A stretch of 64,000 nucleotides of DNA from Clostridium sp. ZS2-4 (GCF_026719745.1 NZ_JAPPRQ010000027.1:1-64000), one strand, 5' to 3'. Counted from the stretch's first letter, positions 46,978 to 56,445 are shown. Made by a program: numbers and translations. The notes: generated from the letters alone by a model not told the origin.

Positions 46978-47919
46978 TTATTTAAGTGCAATTCCTTTTT
47001 TAACAGCTTTAACTATATCATCAGCAGTTAATCCATAAGCTTTTAATAATTCATCTGGTTTTCCACTTTCACCAAAAACATCCTTAACTCCAACTCTTAC
47101 CACTGGTACAGGATAATTTTCACTTAAAGCTTCACATACTGCTGAACCTAATCCACCAATTATGCTGTGTTCTTCTGCAGTTATTACTACTCCTGCTTCT
47201 CTTGCAGCCTCTGTTATTACGTTTACATCTAGTGGTTTAATAGTATGTACGTTAATAACCTTAACTTTTATTCCCTCTTCAGCAAGAGTATTGTACGCTT
47301 CAAGAGCAGCATCTACCATAATTCCTGTTGCAATTATTGCAGCATCCTTTCCTTCTCTTAAAGTTATAGCTTTTCCTAGTTCAAATTTGTATTCTGGATT
47401 ATCATTTATAACTGGAACACCTAATCTTCCAAGTCTTACATAGCATGGTCCATTATATTCAGCAATAGCTCTTATAGCTGCTTCAGTTTCAACAGCATCA
47501 CTTGGATTTATTACTGTCATGTTTGGTATACTTCTCATTAAAGCTATATCTTCTATAGCTTGGTGTGATGCTCCATCTTCACCAACTGTAATTCCAGCAT
47601 GTGTTGCACATACCTTTACATTTAATTTTGGATAACAAATTGTATTTCTTATTTGTTCAAAAGCTCTTCCTGCTGCGAAGATTGCAAAAGTACTAGCAAA
47701 TGGTATCTTACCACAAGTCGATAACCCTCCAGCAACTGCCATCATGTTTGCTTCTGCTATTCCCATGTTTATAAATCTTTCTGGACAAACTTTCTTAAAA
47801 TCTGCTGTTTTAGTTGATTTTGATAAATCTGCATCTAATACAACAATATTTTCATTCTCCTGTCCTAATTGTGCCAAAGTCTTTCCGTAAGCTTCTCTAG
47901 TAGCAATCTTATTAGCCAT
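46978..47919 (-). CDS. Transketolase, C-terminal (pyrimidine-binding) subunit
   Basis: The 313-residue polypeptide carries the pyrimidine (PYR) and C-terminal domains of transketolase: FINMGIAEANMMAVAGGLS with the conserved Glu that activates thiamine diphosphate, and HAGITVGEDGASHQAIEDI. Transketolase moves two-carbon units in the pentose phosphate pathway. Here it is split: the other subunit is the upstream gene, and the start ATG shares one base with that gene's TAA. Both chains are required for activity. The split form is common in clostridia and archaea. Confidence 0.95.
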   Translation of the reverse strand: MANKIATREAYGKTLAQLGQENENIVVLDADLSKSTKTADFKKVCPERFINMGIAEANMMAVAGGLSTCGKIPFASTFAIFAAGRAFEQIRNTICYPKLNVKVCATHAGITVGEDGASHQAIEDIALMRSIPNMTVINPSDAVETEAAIRAIAEYNGPCYVRLGRLGVPVINDNPEYKFELGKAITLREGKDAAIIATGIMVDAALEAYNTLAEEGIKVKVINVHTIKPLDVNVITEAAREAGVVITAEEHSIIGGLGSAVCEALSENYPVPVVRVGVKDVFGESGKPDELLKAYGLTADDIVKAVKKGIALK

Positions 47920-48743
47920 TATTCCTCACCTCCGATTTCTTTTAACGCTTGCTCACACTGTTCTCTATTAGGTGTAGAACCATGCCAACCTGCTTCATTT
48001 TCCATAAAAGATACCCCTTTACCTTTTACAGTTTTGCAAACTATCATTGTAGGTTTCCCTTTTGTAGCTTTAGCTTCAGCAATTGCATTTATTAAAGCTG
48101 CAAAATCGTGTCCATCTACATTTATTACATGCCATCCGAAAGCCTTGAATTTTTCATCTACTGGACCTGGATTTAATACATCCTTTACGTTTCCATCTAT
48201 TTGTAATCCATTATTATCTAAGAAAGCAGTTAGATTATCTAATTTATAATGTGCTGCTGCCATAGATGCTTCCCATACTTGTCCTTCTTGTAATTCTCCA
48301 TCTCCAAGTAATGCATATACTCTATAATCTTTTTTATCCAATTTGCCTGCCATAGCCATACCTACAGCTGCTGAAATTCCTTGTCCTAATGAACCTGTTG
48401 ACATATCAACTCCTGGAACATAATTCATATTAGGATGCCCTTGAAGCATAGAACCTTTTTTTCTTAATTTCATTAATTCATCCTTATTAAAGAAACCTTT
48501 TTCAGCTAATACACTATATAAAACTGGTGCAGCATGACCTTTTGAAAGAACAAATCTATCTCTATTTGGATCTTGATGATTCTCAATATTTACATTCATT
48601 TCATTAAAATATAATGTAGTTAAAATTTCAACTGCTGATAATGATCCACCTGGATGTCCTGAACCAGATTCTGTTAACATGGTTACGATGTCTTTTCTAA
48701 CTTGTTTTGCTATCGCACTGAGATTCTGTATATCTTTTTCCAT
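47919..48743 (-). CDS. Transketolase, N-terminal (pyrophosphate-binding) subunit
   Basis: Partner subunit of 274 residues with the thiamine diphosphate motif GDGELQEGQVWEAS...NN (about 138-172) and GHPGGSLSAVEILTTLYF, together with RFVLSKGHAAPVLY. I set the start at the MEKDIQ codon, 20 codons inside the longest frame, because GGGAGGC is 7 bases upstream and the longer N-terminus is unlike the family. The pair forms a one-transcript unit with coupled translation. Confidence 0.95.
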   Translation of the reverse strand: MEKDIQNLSAIAKQVRKDIVTMLTESGSGHPGGSLSAVEILTTLYFNEMNVNIENHQDPNRDRFVLSKGHAAPVLYSVLAEKGFFNKDELMKLRKKGSMLQGHPNMNYVPGVDMSTGSLGQGISAAVGMAMAGKLDKKDYRVYALLGDGELQEGQVWEASMAAAHYKLDNLTAFLDNNGLQIDGNVKDVLNPGPVDEKFKAFGWHVINVDGHDFAALINAIAEAKATKGKPTMIVCKTVKGKGVSFMENEAGWHGSTPNREQCEQALKEIGGEE

Positions 48744-48807
48744 TTTTAACGCCTCCCTTTCTTTCTCCTTATATATTATATCAATTTTTCTACAAAAATA
48801 CACTAAA

Positions 48808-48830
48808 AAAAGGGTAATAATTACCCTTTT
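48808..48830. terminator. Hairpin after the mazF toxin gene
   Basis: AAAAGGGTAA pairs with TTACCCTTTT around a 3-base loop, just past the toxin stop and followed on the minus strand by TTTTTTT. It also stops nothing obvious on the plus strand. Confidence 0.8.
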
Positions 48831-48832
48831 CT

Positions 48833-49174
48833 TTATAACCCAACACTTATTAAAAGTGCTTCATCAACTTTTCTCATATCTTTCTCCGACATATGACCAA
48901 TTTTTTCTTTTAATCTCTTTTTATCTAAAGTTCTAATCTGTTCCAATAAAACAACTGAATCCTTATTCAGACCATATTCTTCAGAAGATATTTCTACATG
49001 GGTTGGTAACTTTGCCTTATTTATCTGAGAAGTAATTGCAGAAACAATTACTGTAGGACTGTATTTGTTACCTACATTATTCTGAATAATAAGTACTGGT
49101 CTTACTCCACCCTGTTCTGAACCAACAACTGGGCTTAAATCAGCATAAAATATATCTCCTCTTTTCACTACCAT
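48833..49174 (-). CDS. ndoA: EndoA/MazF mRNA interferase toxin
   Basis: The 113-residue protein matches Bacillus EndoA closely in motif and length: [29 protein letters not shown] at the start and [13 protein letters not shown] near residue 90. It is a sequence-specific endoribonuclease neutralised by the upstream antitoxin. The start MVVKRG is chosen by family alignment; its longest frame is 13 codons longer and lacks family similarity. It overlaps the 3' end of the antitoxin gene by 35 bases. The toxin-antitoxin pair lies beside alr, as in Bacillus. Confidence 0.93.
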   Translation of the reverse strand: MVVKRGDIFYADLSPVVGSEQGGVRPVLIIQNNVGNKYSPTVIVSAITSQINKAKLPTHVEISSEEYGLNKDSVVLLEQIRTLDKKRLKEKIGHMSEKDMRKVDEALLISVGL

Positions 49175-49460
49175 TGTCATCAGGCAAATCACTCTCCGCA
49201 AGCTTGGCTTCATATTCTTTTAATTGTGACATATCCTCAACAAAGCCCATTTCACTTATGTCTAAATTAATTTGCGCCATTTCTATATATCCTTTTTTTA
49301 TTTCATCTATTTTACTTAATTTTTTTTTATCCTCAATATATAGTATTAATGTATCCTTAATAAATTCACTCTTTTTTTTGTATTTTTTCTTAAAATTTCT
49401 TCTAAACTCTTCATTAAGTTCTTTACACAGGTTAGTCATTGATTTCTTTGAGCTTGACAT
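49140..49460 (-). CDS. ndoAI: EndoAI/MazE-type antitoxin (ribbon-helix-helix)
   Basis: The 106-residue antitoxin has a charged N-terminal DNA-binding region of the CopG/ribbon-helix-helix kind (about 8-50, [25 protein letters not shown]) and a C-terminal part that binds the toxin. I chose the MSSSKK start; AGGAGG lies 13 bases upstream, a long but usable spacing. Its 3' end (residues [16 protein letters not shown]) extends past the toxin start for 35 bases, an unusual length; the Bacillus protein is 93 residues and does not overlap. So the tail beyond the normal antitoxin length is specific to this organism or frame. Confidence 0.8.
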   Translation of the reverse strand: MSSSKKSMTNLCKELNEEFRRNFKKKYKKKSEFIKDTLILYIEDKKKLSKIDEIKKGYIEMAQINLDISEMGFVEDMSQLKEYEAKLAESDLPDDNGSEKRRYILC

Positions 49461-49607
49461 AGAGTTATTAATACCTCCTAAATTAGCATAAAGCATGCAT
49501 ATATGTACATATCATAATTATAGTTTAATATTTGTCAAATTGTCAAAGAAAAACCCTGTTTTGTTCTAAAGTTTTTCATATGTAATTATATCTAATATAT
49601 TTATATT

Positions 49608-50771
49608 TTACACATAATTCCTTATCTTAACAACTTCTCCATCTTTTATGTATACCCTTGGAACTCTTTTACTTATGGCACAAACCACTTCATAATTAAT
49701 TGTATCTATTATTTCAGCTATATCATCAGCATCAAATTTTATTTTATTCATCTTACCTATAAGTACAACTTCATCACCTACTTTAACTTGTGAAGATATA
49801 TCACTAATATCTACCATACATTGATCCATACAGATATTTCCAACAATAGGTGCAAATTGATCTTTTAGCATTACTTTTCCTTTGTTAAACAAGGATCTTG
49901 TATAACCATCCGCATAACCTACCGGCAGAGTAGCAATTATGCTTTCCTTACAGCTTTTAAACTTTCTTCCATAACTTATATAATACCCTGATGGTACTTT
50001 TTTTATGTGGGCTATATTAGTCTTTAGTTCCATAACATTTCTTAACTCTATTTTTGTTTTGTCAACTTCTTGTGAAGGATAATACCCATATAAAATTATT
50101 CCTGGTCTTATAGCCTCAAAATGTGTTTCTGGCAAATCAATTATAGCGGCACTATTTGCTATATGTCTTGTTTTTATATCTATTCCCTTTTCTTTTAAAG
50201 AATCGTAAAAAACATTGAATTTATCTAATTGATACTTAGTATATTCTTTATCCTTTTCATCTGCTGTTGAAAAATGAGAAAATAGCCCTACTACAGATAT
50301 ATTAGGAAGATTGCTTATTTTATAAACCTCTTCTACACTTTCTTCATTTGGGAAAAATCCGATCCTTCCCATACCTGTATCTAATGCTATATGAATTCTA
50401 GCAACTTTATGTTTTTTCTCAGCAATTCTTGATAATTCTTTAGCATAATCATAGGAAAACACAGTTTGCTCAATATCATATTTCAATAAATCAGGTATAA
50501 GGCTTGGAGCTGTAAATCCTAAAATTATTATAGGACAGTCTATTCCCCCTCTTCTTAGTTCAATTCCTTCACTTACTACCGCAACAGCAAGTTTATCTGC
50601 CCCATTTTCCAACAATACAGGAGCTATATCTAGTGCTCCATGTCCATAAGCATCAGCCTTTACTACTCCTATAACTTCTTTACTTTTTGAAAATTTTCTT
50701 ATTTGCTGCATATTAAATGCTAAATTATCCAGATTAATTTCTGCCCATACAGGTCTTAAATGTTTAAACAC
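49608..50771 (-). CDS. alr: Alanine racemase
   Basis: PLP enzyme that interconverts L- and D-alanine for the peptidoglycan. The 387 residues have the PLP lysine Lys38 (VVKADAYGHG), LDTGMGRIGF, and the catalytic Tyr region LPVGYADGY with CMDQCMVD. I start at GTG (codon 27 of the longest frame) because GGAGG lies 8 bases before it and the protein begins with family-like FKHLRPVWAEI. Alanine racemase also influences germination in spores of clostridia. The neighbouring lipoprotein gene lies 52 bases upstream. Confidence 0.95.
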   Translation of the reverse strand: MFKHLRPVWAEINLDNLAFNMQQIRKFSKSKEVIGVVKADAYGHGALDIAPVLLENGADKLAVAVVSEGIELRRGGIDCPIIILGFTAPSLIPDLLKYDIEQTVFSYDYAKELSRIAEKKHKVARIHIALDTGMGRIGFFPNEESVEEVYKISNLPNISVVGLFSHFSTADEKDKEYTKYQLDKFNVFYDSLKEKGIDIKTRHIANSAAIIDLPETHFEAIRPGIILYGYYPSQEVDKTKIELRNVMELKTNIAHIKKVPSGYYISYGRKFKSCKESIIATLPVGYADGYTRSLFNKGKVMLKDQFAPIVGNICMDQCMVDISDISSQVKVGDEVVLIGKMNKIKFDADDIAEIIDTINYEVVCAISKRVPRVYIKDGEVVKIRNYV

Positions 50772-50823
50772 GATTTCACCCTCCACTACAATAAAATCAA
50801 GCTTTAGTAGAAACTTGACCACA

Positions 50824-51444
50824 CTATTCATTTGTATCTTTACTTTCAAAGATTTGTTTTTCTATCTTAAGATTTGGATTAAAATTTCTATAAATAAAGC
50901 TTATTACTTCATTACCTTTTATATCACAAATCACTACTTTTTCCGGAAGCTTATTTTCAAGGTTTACATACATAATTGCTTTGTCTAAATTCCTGTTATT
51001 ACCAGGAATAATTAAGTGTATTAACTGATATTGTTTATCACATATAGTTTGTACAGAATATCTTATTTCTTCATCTGTATATAATAGTCCTATGTACTCC
51101 TGTAAAAAACTTAGCTTGTATACACTATCAAAATTTTTATCAGTTGTATATTCCATATGGTTATTTAAGTCACTTATTAATATATCATTTTTTTGGTATA
51201 TTAATATTCTCTCATCACCTAATTCTAATCTATGTCCATATTTTTCATCATAGAACTGCTTGCATTCAAGTTTTATCTCTTGTTTGTCATTTTTAAGATG
51301 TATATCCAGATCACAAGCATAGCTATGTAGATCTTTTAAGAATTGTACCACTTTATCAGGATTAGCTTTCTTTTTAACGCATCCACACATTCCAACCAAT
51401 ATTAAAATTCCTATAGTGAATAGTACTGCTAATTTTCTCCTCAT
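50824..51444 (-). CDS. GerS-like lipoprotein upstream of alr
   Basis: A 206-residue lipoprotein precursor with an N-terminal hydrophobic signal (about 5-18) and a Cys22 reached by MCGC, an acceptable though not ideal lipobox. The mature protein resembles the LolA-type fold of outer membrane lipoprotein-sorting-like proteins. In C. difficile the GerS lipoprotein is encoded just before an alr gene and is needed for cortex modification during germination; the order here is the same (gerS-alr). The start is the ATG 4 codons inside the frame, with GGAGGA as ribosome site. A role in spores is by analogy, not from sequence identity. Confidence 0.65.
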   Translation of the reverse strand: MRRKLAVLFTIGILILVGMCGCVKKKANPDKVVQFLKDLHSYACDLDIHLKNDKQEIKLECKQFYDEKYGHRLELGDERILIYQKNDILISDLNNHMEYTTDKNFDSVYKLSFLQEYIGLLYTDEEIRYSVQTICDKQYQLIHLIIPGNNRNLDKAIMYVNLENKLPEKVVICDIKGNEVISFIYRNFNPNLKIEKQIFESKDTNE

Positions 51445-51540
51445 AAGCTCCTCCAAAACAAACTTTATATTACTAATACTATTCTCTACTTTATCTCAAT
51501 ATTCTCAAACTCTTTAAAATTCTTATTTTCTACTTAATTC

Positions 51541-53040
51541 CTACGATTGAAGTTCTTTAATTACAAAAGGCAGTTCCTCTAAAACATGCTGTGCATTTAC
51601 ACAAAACATATTCTCTGATAATTTATCTCCACATGCCCCATGCACATATGCTGCCATATACGTCGCCTTAAAAGGGTCAAGTCCTTGTCCAATGAAAGAT
51701 GCAATTACTCCCGTCAAGCAATCCCCCATTCCCCCTGATGCCATACCACTATTGCCCGTTGTATTTACTATTGTGGTCTCACCATCAGTAATTATAGTAT
51801 TGTATCCTTTTAGAAGTAAAATTACACCATATTCCTTTGCAAATTGCTTAGCAATCTGTATTTTATTCTTCTCTATTTTTTCTATAGAAATATTTGTAAT
51901 TCTAGACATTTCACCTAAATGCGGAGTCAAAATCACTTTTTCTTTCTTATTCTTTAGCAAATGCAAGTTATCCTTTAACACATTTATACCATCTGCATCT
52001 ATAACTAAAGGACACTCCGTAAGCTTTAACGTATCAGTAACAATTTTTAAAGTACCTTCATTATTTCCCATACCAGGACCTATAGCTATAACATTACTTT
52101 TCTTCAGAATTTCGTTTAGCTTTTCCTTATCCTTATACGAAACCGTCATAGCTTCAGTGAATTTATTGCTAATAATCTGCTGAACAGCTTCTGAACAGCA
52201 TAAAGTAACAAGACCAGCTCCACTTCGTACTGCAGCCTGAGTAGTTATATAAGCTGCTCCCACAAAACCTCTTGAACCAGCAATAACTGCTACTCTTCCA
52301 AATTTACCTTTATGAGAATATTTATCTCTACGAAGCATACCATTCTTTATATCTTCATTTTGTATTATATAATCCCTGATTTCAAATTTATCAGCAGCAA
52401 ATTCAGGAATTCCTATTTCTTCAAGGATAATTTCTCCAGTTAAATTATGTGCTTCATATTTTAAAAATCCTCTTTTATAAAATTGAAAAGATATAGTTTT
52501 ATCTGCTTTAACTGCCGCTCCTAAAATTTCTCCAGTATTAGCATTAAGTCCTGATGGTATATCTATTGACACCACATATTTGCTACTTATATTTATAATG
52601 GAAATCACAATTCCATATATATCCTTTACTTCTCTTGAAAGTCCAGTACCAAATATAGCATCAACAATCACTTCACTTCTGTTTATTGCATTTCTAAGCT
52701 CATCTACATCTCCAATATTTTTTATAAAATTCACATTAACTCCCATATTTAACAGGACATTATAATTTACTCTGGAATCTTGACTTAGTGACTCTTCTTC
52801 TCCTATTAGAAATATATCTACTTTCTTTTTAAGTACCCATAAGTGCCTTGCAAGAGCTAAACCATCTCCTCCATTATTTCCACTACCGCATATAACAACA
52901 AAACAATTATCTCTATGTATATCTAAATTTTTCAGCACCTTTAAGGCAGCATTTTCCATCAGAACTATACTTGGTATTTTCAAATTTTCTATACAAAACT
53001 TATCAATTTGCCTCATTTCCTGAGATGTTACTATTCTCAT
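51541..53040 (-). CDS. nnr: Bifunctional NAD(P)HX epimerase/dehydratase
   Basis: The 499-residue protein repairs hydrated NAD(P)H. The N-terminal epimerase domain (about 1-210) has CGSGNNGGDGLALARHL and DAIFGTGL; the C-terminal dehydratase domain (about 225-495) has VIAGSRGFVGAAYI and GMASGGMGDCLTGVIASFIG. The two domains are fused, as in the E. coli YjeF and many bacterial proteins. The start is the third ATG in the series, where GGAGG spacing is 9. It overlaps acpS by 38 bases, a strong sign of coupled translation. Confidence 0.94.
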   Translation of the reverse strand: MRIVTSQEMRQIDKFCIENLKIPSIVLMENAALKVLKNLDIHRDNCFVVICGSGNNGGDGLALARHLWVLKKKVDIFLIGEEESLSQDSRVNYNVLLNMGVNVNFIKNIGDVDELRNAINRSEVIVDAIFGTGLSREVKDIYGIVISIINISSKYVVSIDIPSGLNANTGEILGAAVKADKTISFQFYKRGFLKYEAHNLTGEIILEEIGIPEFAADKFEIRDYIIQNEDIKNGMLRRDKYSHKGKFGRVAVIAGSRGFVGAAYITTQAAVRSGAGLVTLCCSEAVQQIISNKFTEAMTVSYKDKEKLNEILKKSNVIAIGPGMGNNEGTLKIVTDTLKLTECPLVIDADGINVLKDNLHLLKNKKEKVILTPHLGEMSRITNISIEKIEKNKIQIAKQFAKEYGVILLLKGYNTIITDGETTIVNTTGNSGMASGGMGDCLTGVIASFIGQGLDPFKATYMAAYVHGACGDKLSENMFCVNAQHVLEELPFVIKELQS

Positions 53041-53416
53041 CATCATAAACCTCCAAAATTGCATAAGCTATAGCATTTTCTCTACTGTGAGATATACTTA
53101 AATGTATTTTATATTTTCCCCATTTTTTATCCATCTTTTTAACTTTGCCTTTTAATAAAACAATAGGTTTTCCCAACGTAGTTCTATCGATTTCTATATC
53201 TTTAAAATCAAAACCCCTGAAACCCGTTCCTAATGCTTTGGCTACTGCTTCCTTTGCTGCAAACCTGCCAGCAACAGATTCTGCTCTCATATTTCTACTT
53301 TGTAAATACTCAATTTCATTTTTACTAAACAATTTATTTATAAAATTAGCATTTCTCTCCATGGCTCTTTTAATTCTACTTATCTCAATTATATCCACAC
53401 CTATACCTTGTATCAC
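53003..53416 (-). CDS. acpS: Holo-[acyl-carrier-protein] synthase
   Basis: Transfers phosphopantetheine from CoA to acyl carrier protein. The 137-residue protein has GVDIIEISRI with Asp8 and RFAAKEAVAKALG with the conserved Glu near residue 57, both Mg2+ ligands. Homologues are about 120 residues; the extra C-terminal tail (EVYDDENSNISGNEAN) is encoded in the sequence that also contains the start of nnr. The gene heads the acpS-nnr transcript. No promoter is obvious upstream within the short gap. Confidence 0.95.
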   Translation of the reverse strand: MIQGIGVDIIEISRIKRAMERNANFINKLFSKNEIEYLQSRNMRAESVAGRFAAKEAVAKALGTGFRGFDFKDIEIDRTTLGKPIVLLKGKVKKMDKKWGKYKIHLSISHSRENAIAYAILEVYDDENSNISGNEAN

Positions 53417-53501
53417 TGTAAACCACCCCTGATCTTAAAATCAAATATATTTAAACATAACTATTTTAATTTTACACCTAAAATATATTTTTATAAACAA
53501 A

Positions 53502-53521
53502 AAAGGAGGTAATCCTCCTTT
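53502..53521 (-). terminator. Terminator of the DUF6514 gene
   Basis: AAAGGAGG pairs with CCTCCTTT around a 4-base loop, overlapping the stop codon region, followed on the minus strand by TTTTTTG. Confidence 0.85.
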
Positions 53522-53870
53522 AGCAAATATATATATCTTTTAATACTTCATCAAAATCAGTTATGTAATTATCTATGTATTCCCCTAAAACCTCTAAAAG
53601 ATGAATTGGTGAAACAGTGTTATCATAAAGTAGCTTTACCAAATTATGAACTTTATGTCTATGTGGACTTATGCATTTAACAAAATTTCTTTCAATATTT
53701 ACAATTTTACCTTCAACTACATCTTGTCTTTCTACTTCAATTCCATAAGATTGTATTTCTAATTTATTACATTCTGAAAAGATAACTTTGTCCTTAATCA
53801 CTCTATAGGAGTAATTGTGCTCTGCACCTTCACATGTTTCACTTTTATATAAATTTTCTACTATTACCAT
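53520..53870 (-). CDS. DUF6514-like small protein
   Basis: A 116-residue soluble protein without signal peptide or membrane helix. It resembles the clostridial DUF6514 family in its central segment (EHNYSYRVIKDKVIFSECNKLEIQSYGIEVER) and in a helix-forming C-terminal half, including HRHKVHNLVKLLYDNTVSPIHLLEVLGEYID. Function is unknown. It lies alone, with a terminator after it and about 200 bases of non-coding sequence before it. The family assignment is from memory of the pattern, so treat it with caution. Confidence 0.6.
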   Translation of the reverse strand: MVIVENLYKSETCEGAEHNYSYRVIKDKVIFSECNKLEIQSYGIEVERQDVVEGKIVNIERNFVKCISPHRHKVHNLVKLLYDNTVSPIHLLEVLGEYIDNYITDFDEVLKDIYIC

Positions 53871-54069
53871 TGTGTTATCCCCCCTGTAACCTTCCTTTGA
53901 TAATTATAATATCATCTTTTACTTGTGAAACATGTCAATTTATAATATATATATTTTGAAACTTATCTTTCCTTTATGACAACAATATACCTTAATCTTC
54001 TTAGCGCTTACTATATATTCCATTTATACAAACCAGCAATTGGAATATATATAGGTATTTGTCGAACAA

Positions 54070-54663
54070 TCACATATTTTGAGAAAAAATTATTTGGCTT
54101 ATACTTAATGTGAATACTTCTTTTTCAATTGCTAGATACCTGCACGCATCTTCCAATATAAGTAAAACACATACTATTATTGCTGTATCCATACCAGTAT
54201 ACTCTTCTAGTTTATATTTTTGTATGTATTTATTTTTAAGTTCCTTTTTACATTTTATTTCTTTATATAACTCATTTATAGTTTTATATAATATTGAATA
54301 TGAAATCTTAACAAAATCTAACTTAGTCTTTTTATTTCCATTTTTAACTTCTTTTATTATCTTGTCTAAGGATATTCCTTTGTAATATTTCTCGATGGAT
54401 ACATTATAATTATCACTTATAAATCTTCCTAAAATATTTGCATCTATTAAAACAACTTCTCCTTCTGTATTAAATAATACACTAAATTCTATATCTTCCT
54501 TACCTTCTTTTTCAATTTCTTTCACAATTTCCTTTACTCTATAATTAAAAGCACTTGTAAAGTTAGAATCAAGGATAAAATATTCTAACTCTCTTGAACA
54601 AGCTACGGATAAAAAGTCTGTAAAACGTCTGTAAGTCTTTCTTAAATGATCCTCGTTTTTCAC
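54070..54663 (-). CDS. Hypothetical protein, 197 residues
   Basis: I do not recognise this protein. It is soluble with no signal peptide. The first half is highly charged (MKNEDHLRKTYRRFTDFL, KEIVKEIEKEGKEDIEFSV); the middle contains LFNTEGEVVLIDANILGRFISDN; and the end has a hydrophobic stretch (TGMDTAIIVCVLLILEDACRYLA). It is transcribed alone, with one copy of the repeat element (C) directly upstream. There is no clear Shine-Dalgarno other than a GGTGG close to the ATG. It may be a lineage-specific gene. Confidence 0.6.
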   Translation of the reverse strand: MKNEDHLRKTYRRFTDFLSVACSRELEYFILDSNFTSAFNYRVKEIVKEIEKEGKEDIEFSVLFNTEGEVVLIDANILGRFISDNYNVSIEKYYKGISLDKIIKEVKNGNKKTKLDFVKISYSILYKTINELYKEIKCKKELKNKYIQKYKLEEYTGMDTAIIVCVLLILEDACRYLAIEKEVFTLSISQIIFSQNM

Positions 54664-54731
54664 AACAACACCACCTTTACAGTATACTTTGTTATTTTGT
54701 GAAATTCAGCAAAAAATATACTCAATATAAG

Positions 54732-54970
54732 AAAAGTGCGAAGCACTTTTCAGTAGCCAGTGACCAGTAACCAGTAGCCAGAAAGAAAAAAGAATTAAAG
54801 AATTTAAATTGATAAAAATAGACATAAAAAAGAGCAAAAATATAGAAAATATCTATGTTCTTGCTCTTTTACTTATTTAAATTTAGGTTTTGCCTTAGCA
54901 AAACTTCCTTCACTGGTTACTGGTATCTGGGCACTGGTTACTAGAATAAAATTGCTTCACAATTTTATTC
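54732..54970 (-). repeat. Composite heptad/hairpin element, copy C (complete)
   Basis: From the right on the minus strand: an outer hairpin abutting the cstA stop (arms TAGAATAAAATTG and CAATTTTATTCTA, stem 13 bp), four heptads (54913-54940; CTGGTTA, CTGGTAT, CTGGGCA, CTGGTTA on plus), a GTTTTGC-CTTA-GCAAAAC hairpin (54887-54904), the central hairpin with AAAAGAGCAA arms (54828-54870), an A/T tract, a second array of four CAGTNNC units on plus (54751-54778), and an outer hairpin AAAAGTGC-GAA-GCACTTTT (54732-54750). It fills the 306-base gap between the 197-residue gene and cstA. Confidence 0.85.
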
Positions 54971-56400
54971 TATGCTGCAATTTTAATTTCAACTTTTTTC
55001 TTAGCAGCTACAAATCCTGCTAGAGCTAATACTGCTCCTATAACTCCTACTGGAGCTCCTATACTCATTGATAATTTAAATCCTTCTGGAGCAACTATTA
55101 TATAAGTAATACATACAGCTGTCATAAATGTTGCTGGAATTGCTGCCATCCAGAAATTCTTTCCTTTATGCACTAAATACATTGCTGATGTCCAAAGTAC
55201 AATTGTTGCTAAAGTTTGATTTGACCATCCAAAGTATCTCCATATAATTCCAAAATCGATTGTTGTTAAAATATAACCAATTATAAATAAAGGTATAGAT
55301 ATTACAAATCTGTTTTTTATTGAATCTTGTTTAAAATTTATTGAGTCCGCTATTGTAAGTCTTGCACTTCTAAAAGCTGTATCTCCTGAAGTTATAGGAC
55401 ATGCTACAACTCCCAATATTGCTAATGCTCCACCTACTTTTCCAAGTAAACTGTTACAGACTTGATTTACAACCCATCCAGCATTATTATTGTGTTCAGC
55501 CATAACCTTAGCTAATCCGTCAACTCCACCAAAGAACGTCATAGCTGCTGCTGCCCATATTAAAGCAACTATACCTTCTGATATCATTGATCCAAAGAAT
55601 ACTCGTCTTCCTTGACTTTCCTTTGTTATACATCTAGCCATAAGTGGTGATTGTGTTGCATGGAATCCTGAAATAGCACCACATGCAATTGTTATAAATA
55701 ACATTGGGAAAACAGGGTATTTGTCAGGCTTAACGTGCATATTATATAGATTACCAGTTATTTCAGGTATATGATACCCGCCAATAATTAATGCTCCTGC
55801 AACACCTATCGCCATTATCAATAGACATATACCAAATATAGGATAAATTTTTCCTATTACCTTGTCCACAGGAACCATAGTAGCTATTAAGTAGTAAGCA
55901 AATATTACATATAAAAATGTTTGCTTACTTACAGAAGGAACTAACCCATTTAATATTCCAGCTGGACCACTAACGAATACAACACCTACAAGTACAAGTA
56001 GCACAACTGAAAAAACTCTCATAAATTGCTTAAATCCATTACCAAGATAAATTCCAACAACTTCTGGAACGCTTGCACCATCATGTCTTACAGATAACAT
56101 TCCTGAAAAATAATCATGAACAGATCCTGCAAAAATACATCCAAATACAATCCATAGAAATGCTGCTGGTCCCCACATAGCACCTGCTATAGCACCAAAA
56201 ATAGGTCCGAGACCTGCTATGTTTAAAAACTGAATTAAAAAAATCTTCCATTCTGGCATTGGAACAAAGTCAACACCATCTTCAAGCCTAATTGCTGGAG
56301 TTTCTATTTTGTCATTAGCTCCAAACAACTTTTCAACAACCTTACCATAAATAAAATATCCAATAATTAAAGCAACAATAGATAGTAAAAATGATACCAT
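54970..56400 (-). CDS. cstA: CstA-family transporter (pyruvate/peptide uptake)
   Basis: The 476-residue membrane protein has about 12-13 helices and CstA-family segments, for example FGAIAGAMWGPAAFLWIVFG, GMLSVRHDGASVPEVVG and SGFHATQSPLMARCI. It is short compared with E. coli CstA (701 residues) and lacks the long C-terminal extension. E. coli relatives CstA and BtsT take up pyruvate. The lytSR genes lie just upstream, like btsSR beside btsT in E. coli, so this gene is probably a target. The stop codon is the first base of the outer hairpin of repeat copy C, which doubles as its terminator. Confidence 0.88.
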   Translation of the reverse strand: MVSFLLSIVALIIGYFIYGKVVEKLFGANDKIETPAIRLEDGVDFVPMPEWKIFLIQFLNIAGLGPIFGAIAGAMWGPAAFLWIVFGCIFAGSVHDYFSGMLSVRHDGASVPEVVGIYLGNGFKQFMRVFSVVLLVLVGVVFVSGPAGILNGLVPSVSKQTFLYVIFAYYLIATMVPVDKVIGKIYPIFGICLLIMAIGVAGALIIGGYHIPEITGNLYNMHVKPDKYPVFPMLFITIACGAISGFHATQSPLMARCITKESQGRRVFFGSMISEGIVALIWAAAAMTFFGGVDGLAKVMAEHNNNAGWVVNQVCNSLLGKVGGALAILGVVACPITSGDTAFRSARLTIADSINFKQDSIKNRFVISIPLFIIGYILTTIDFGIIWRYFGWSNQTLATIVLWTSAMYLVHKGKNFWMAAIPATFMTAVCITYIIVAPEGFKLSMSIGAPVGVIGAVLALAGFVAAKKKVEIKIAA

Positions 56401-56445
56401 AATCTCACCCTCCTTAAACCTTTTTAATGCTTAATACTTGTCTAC

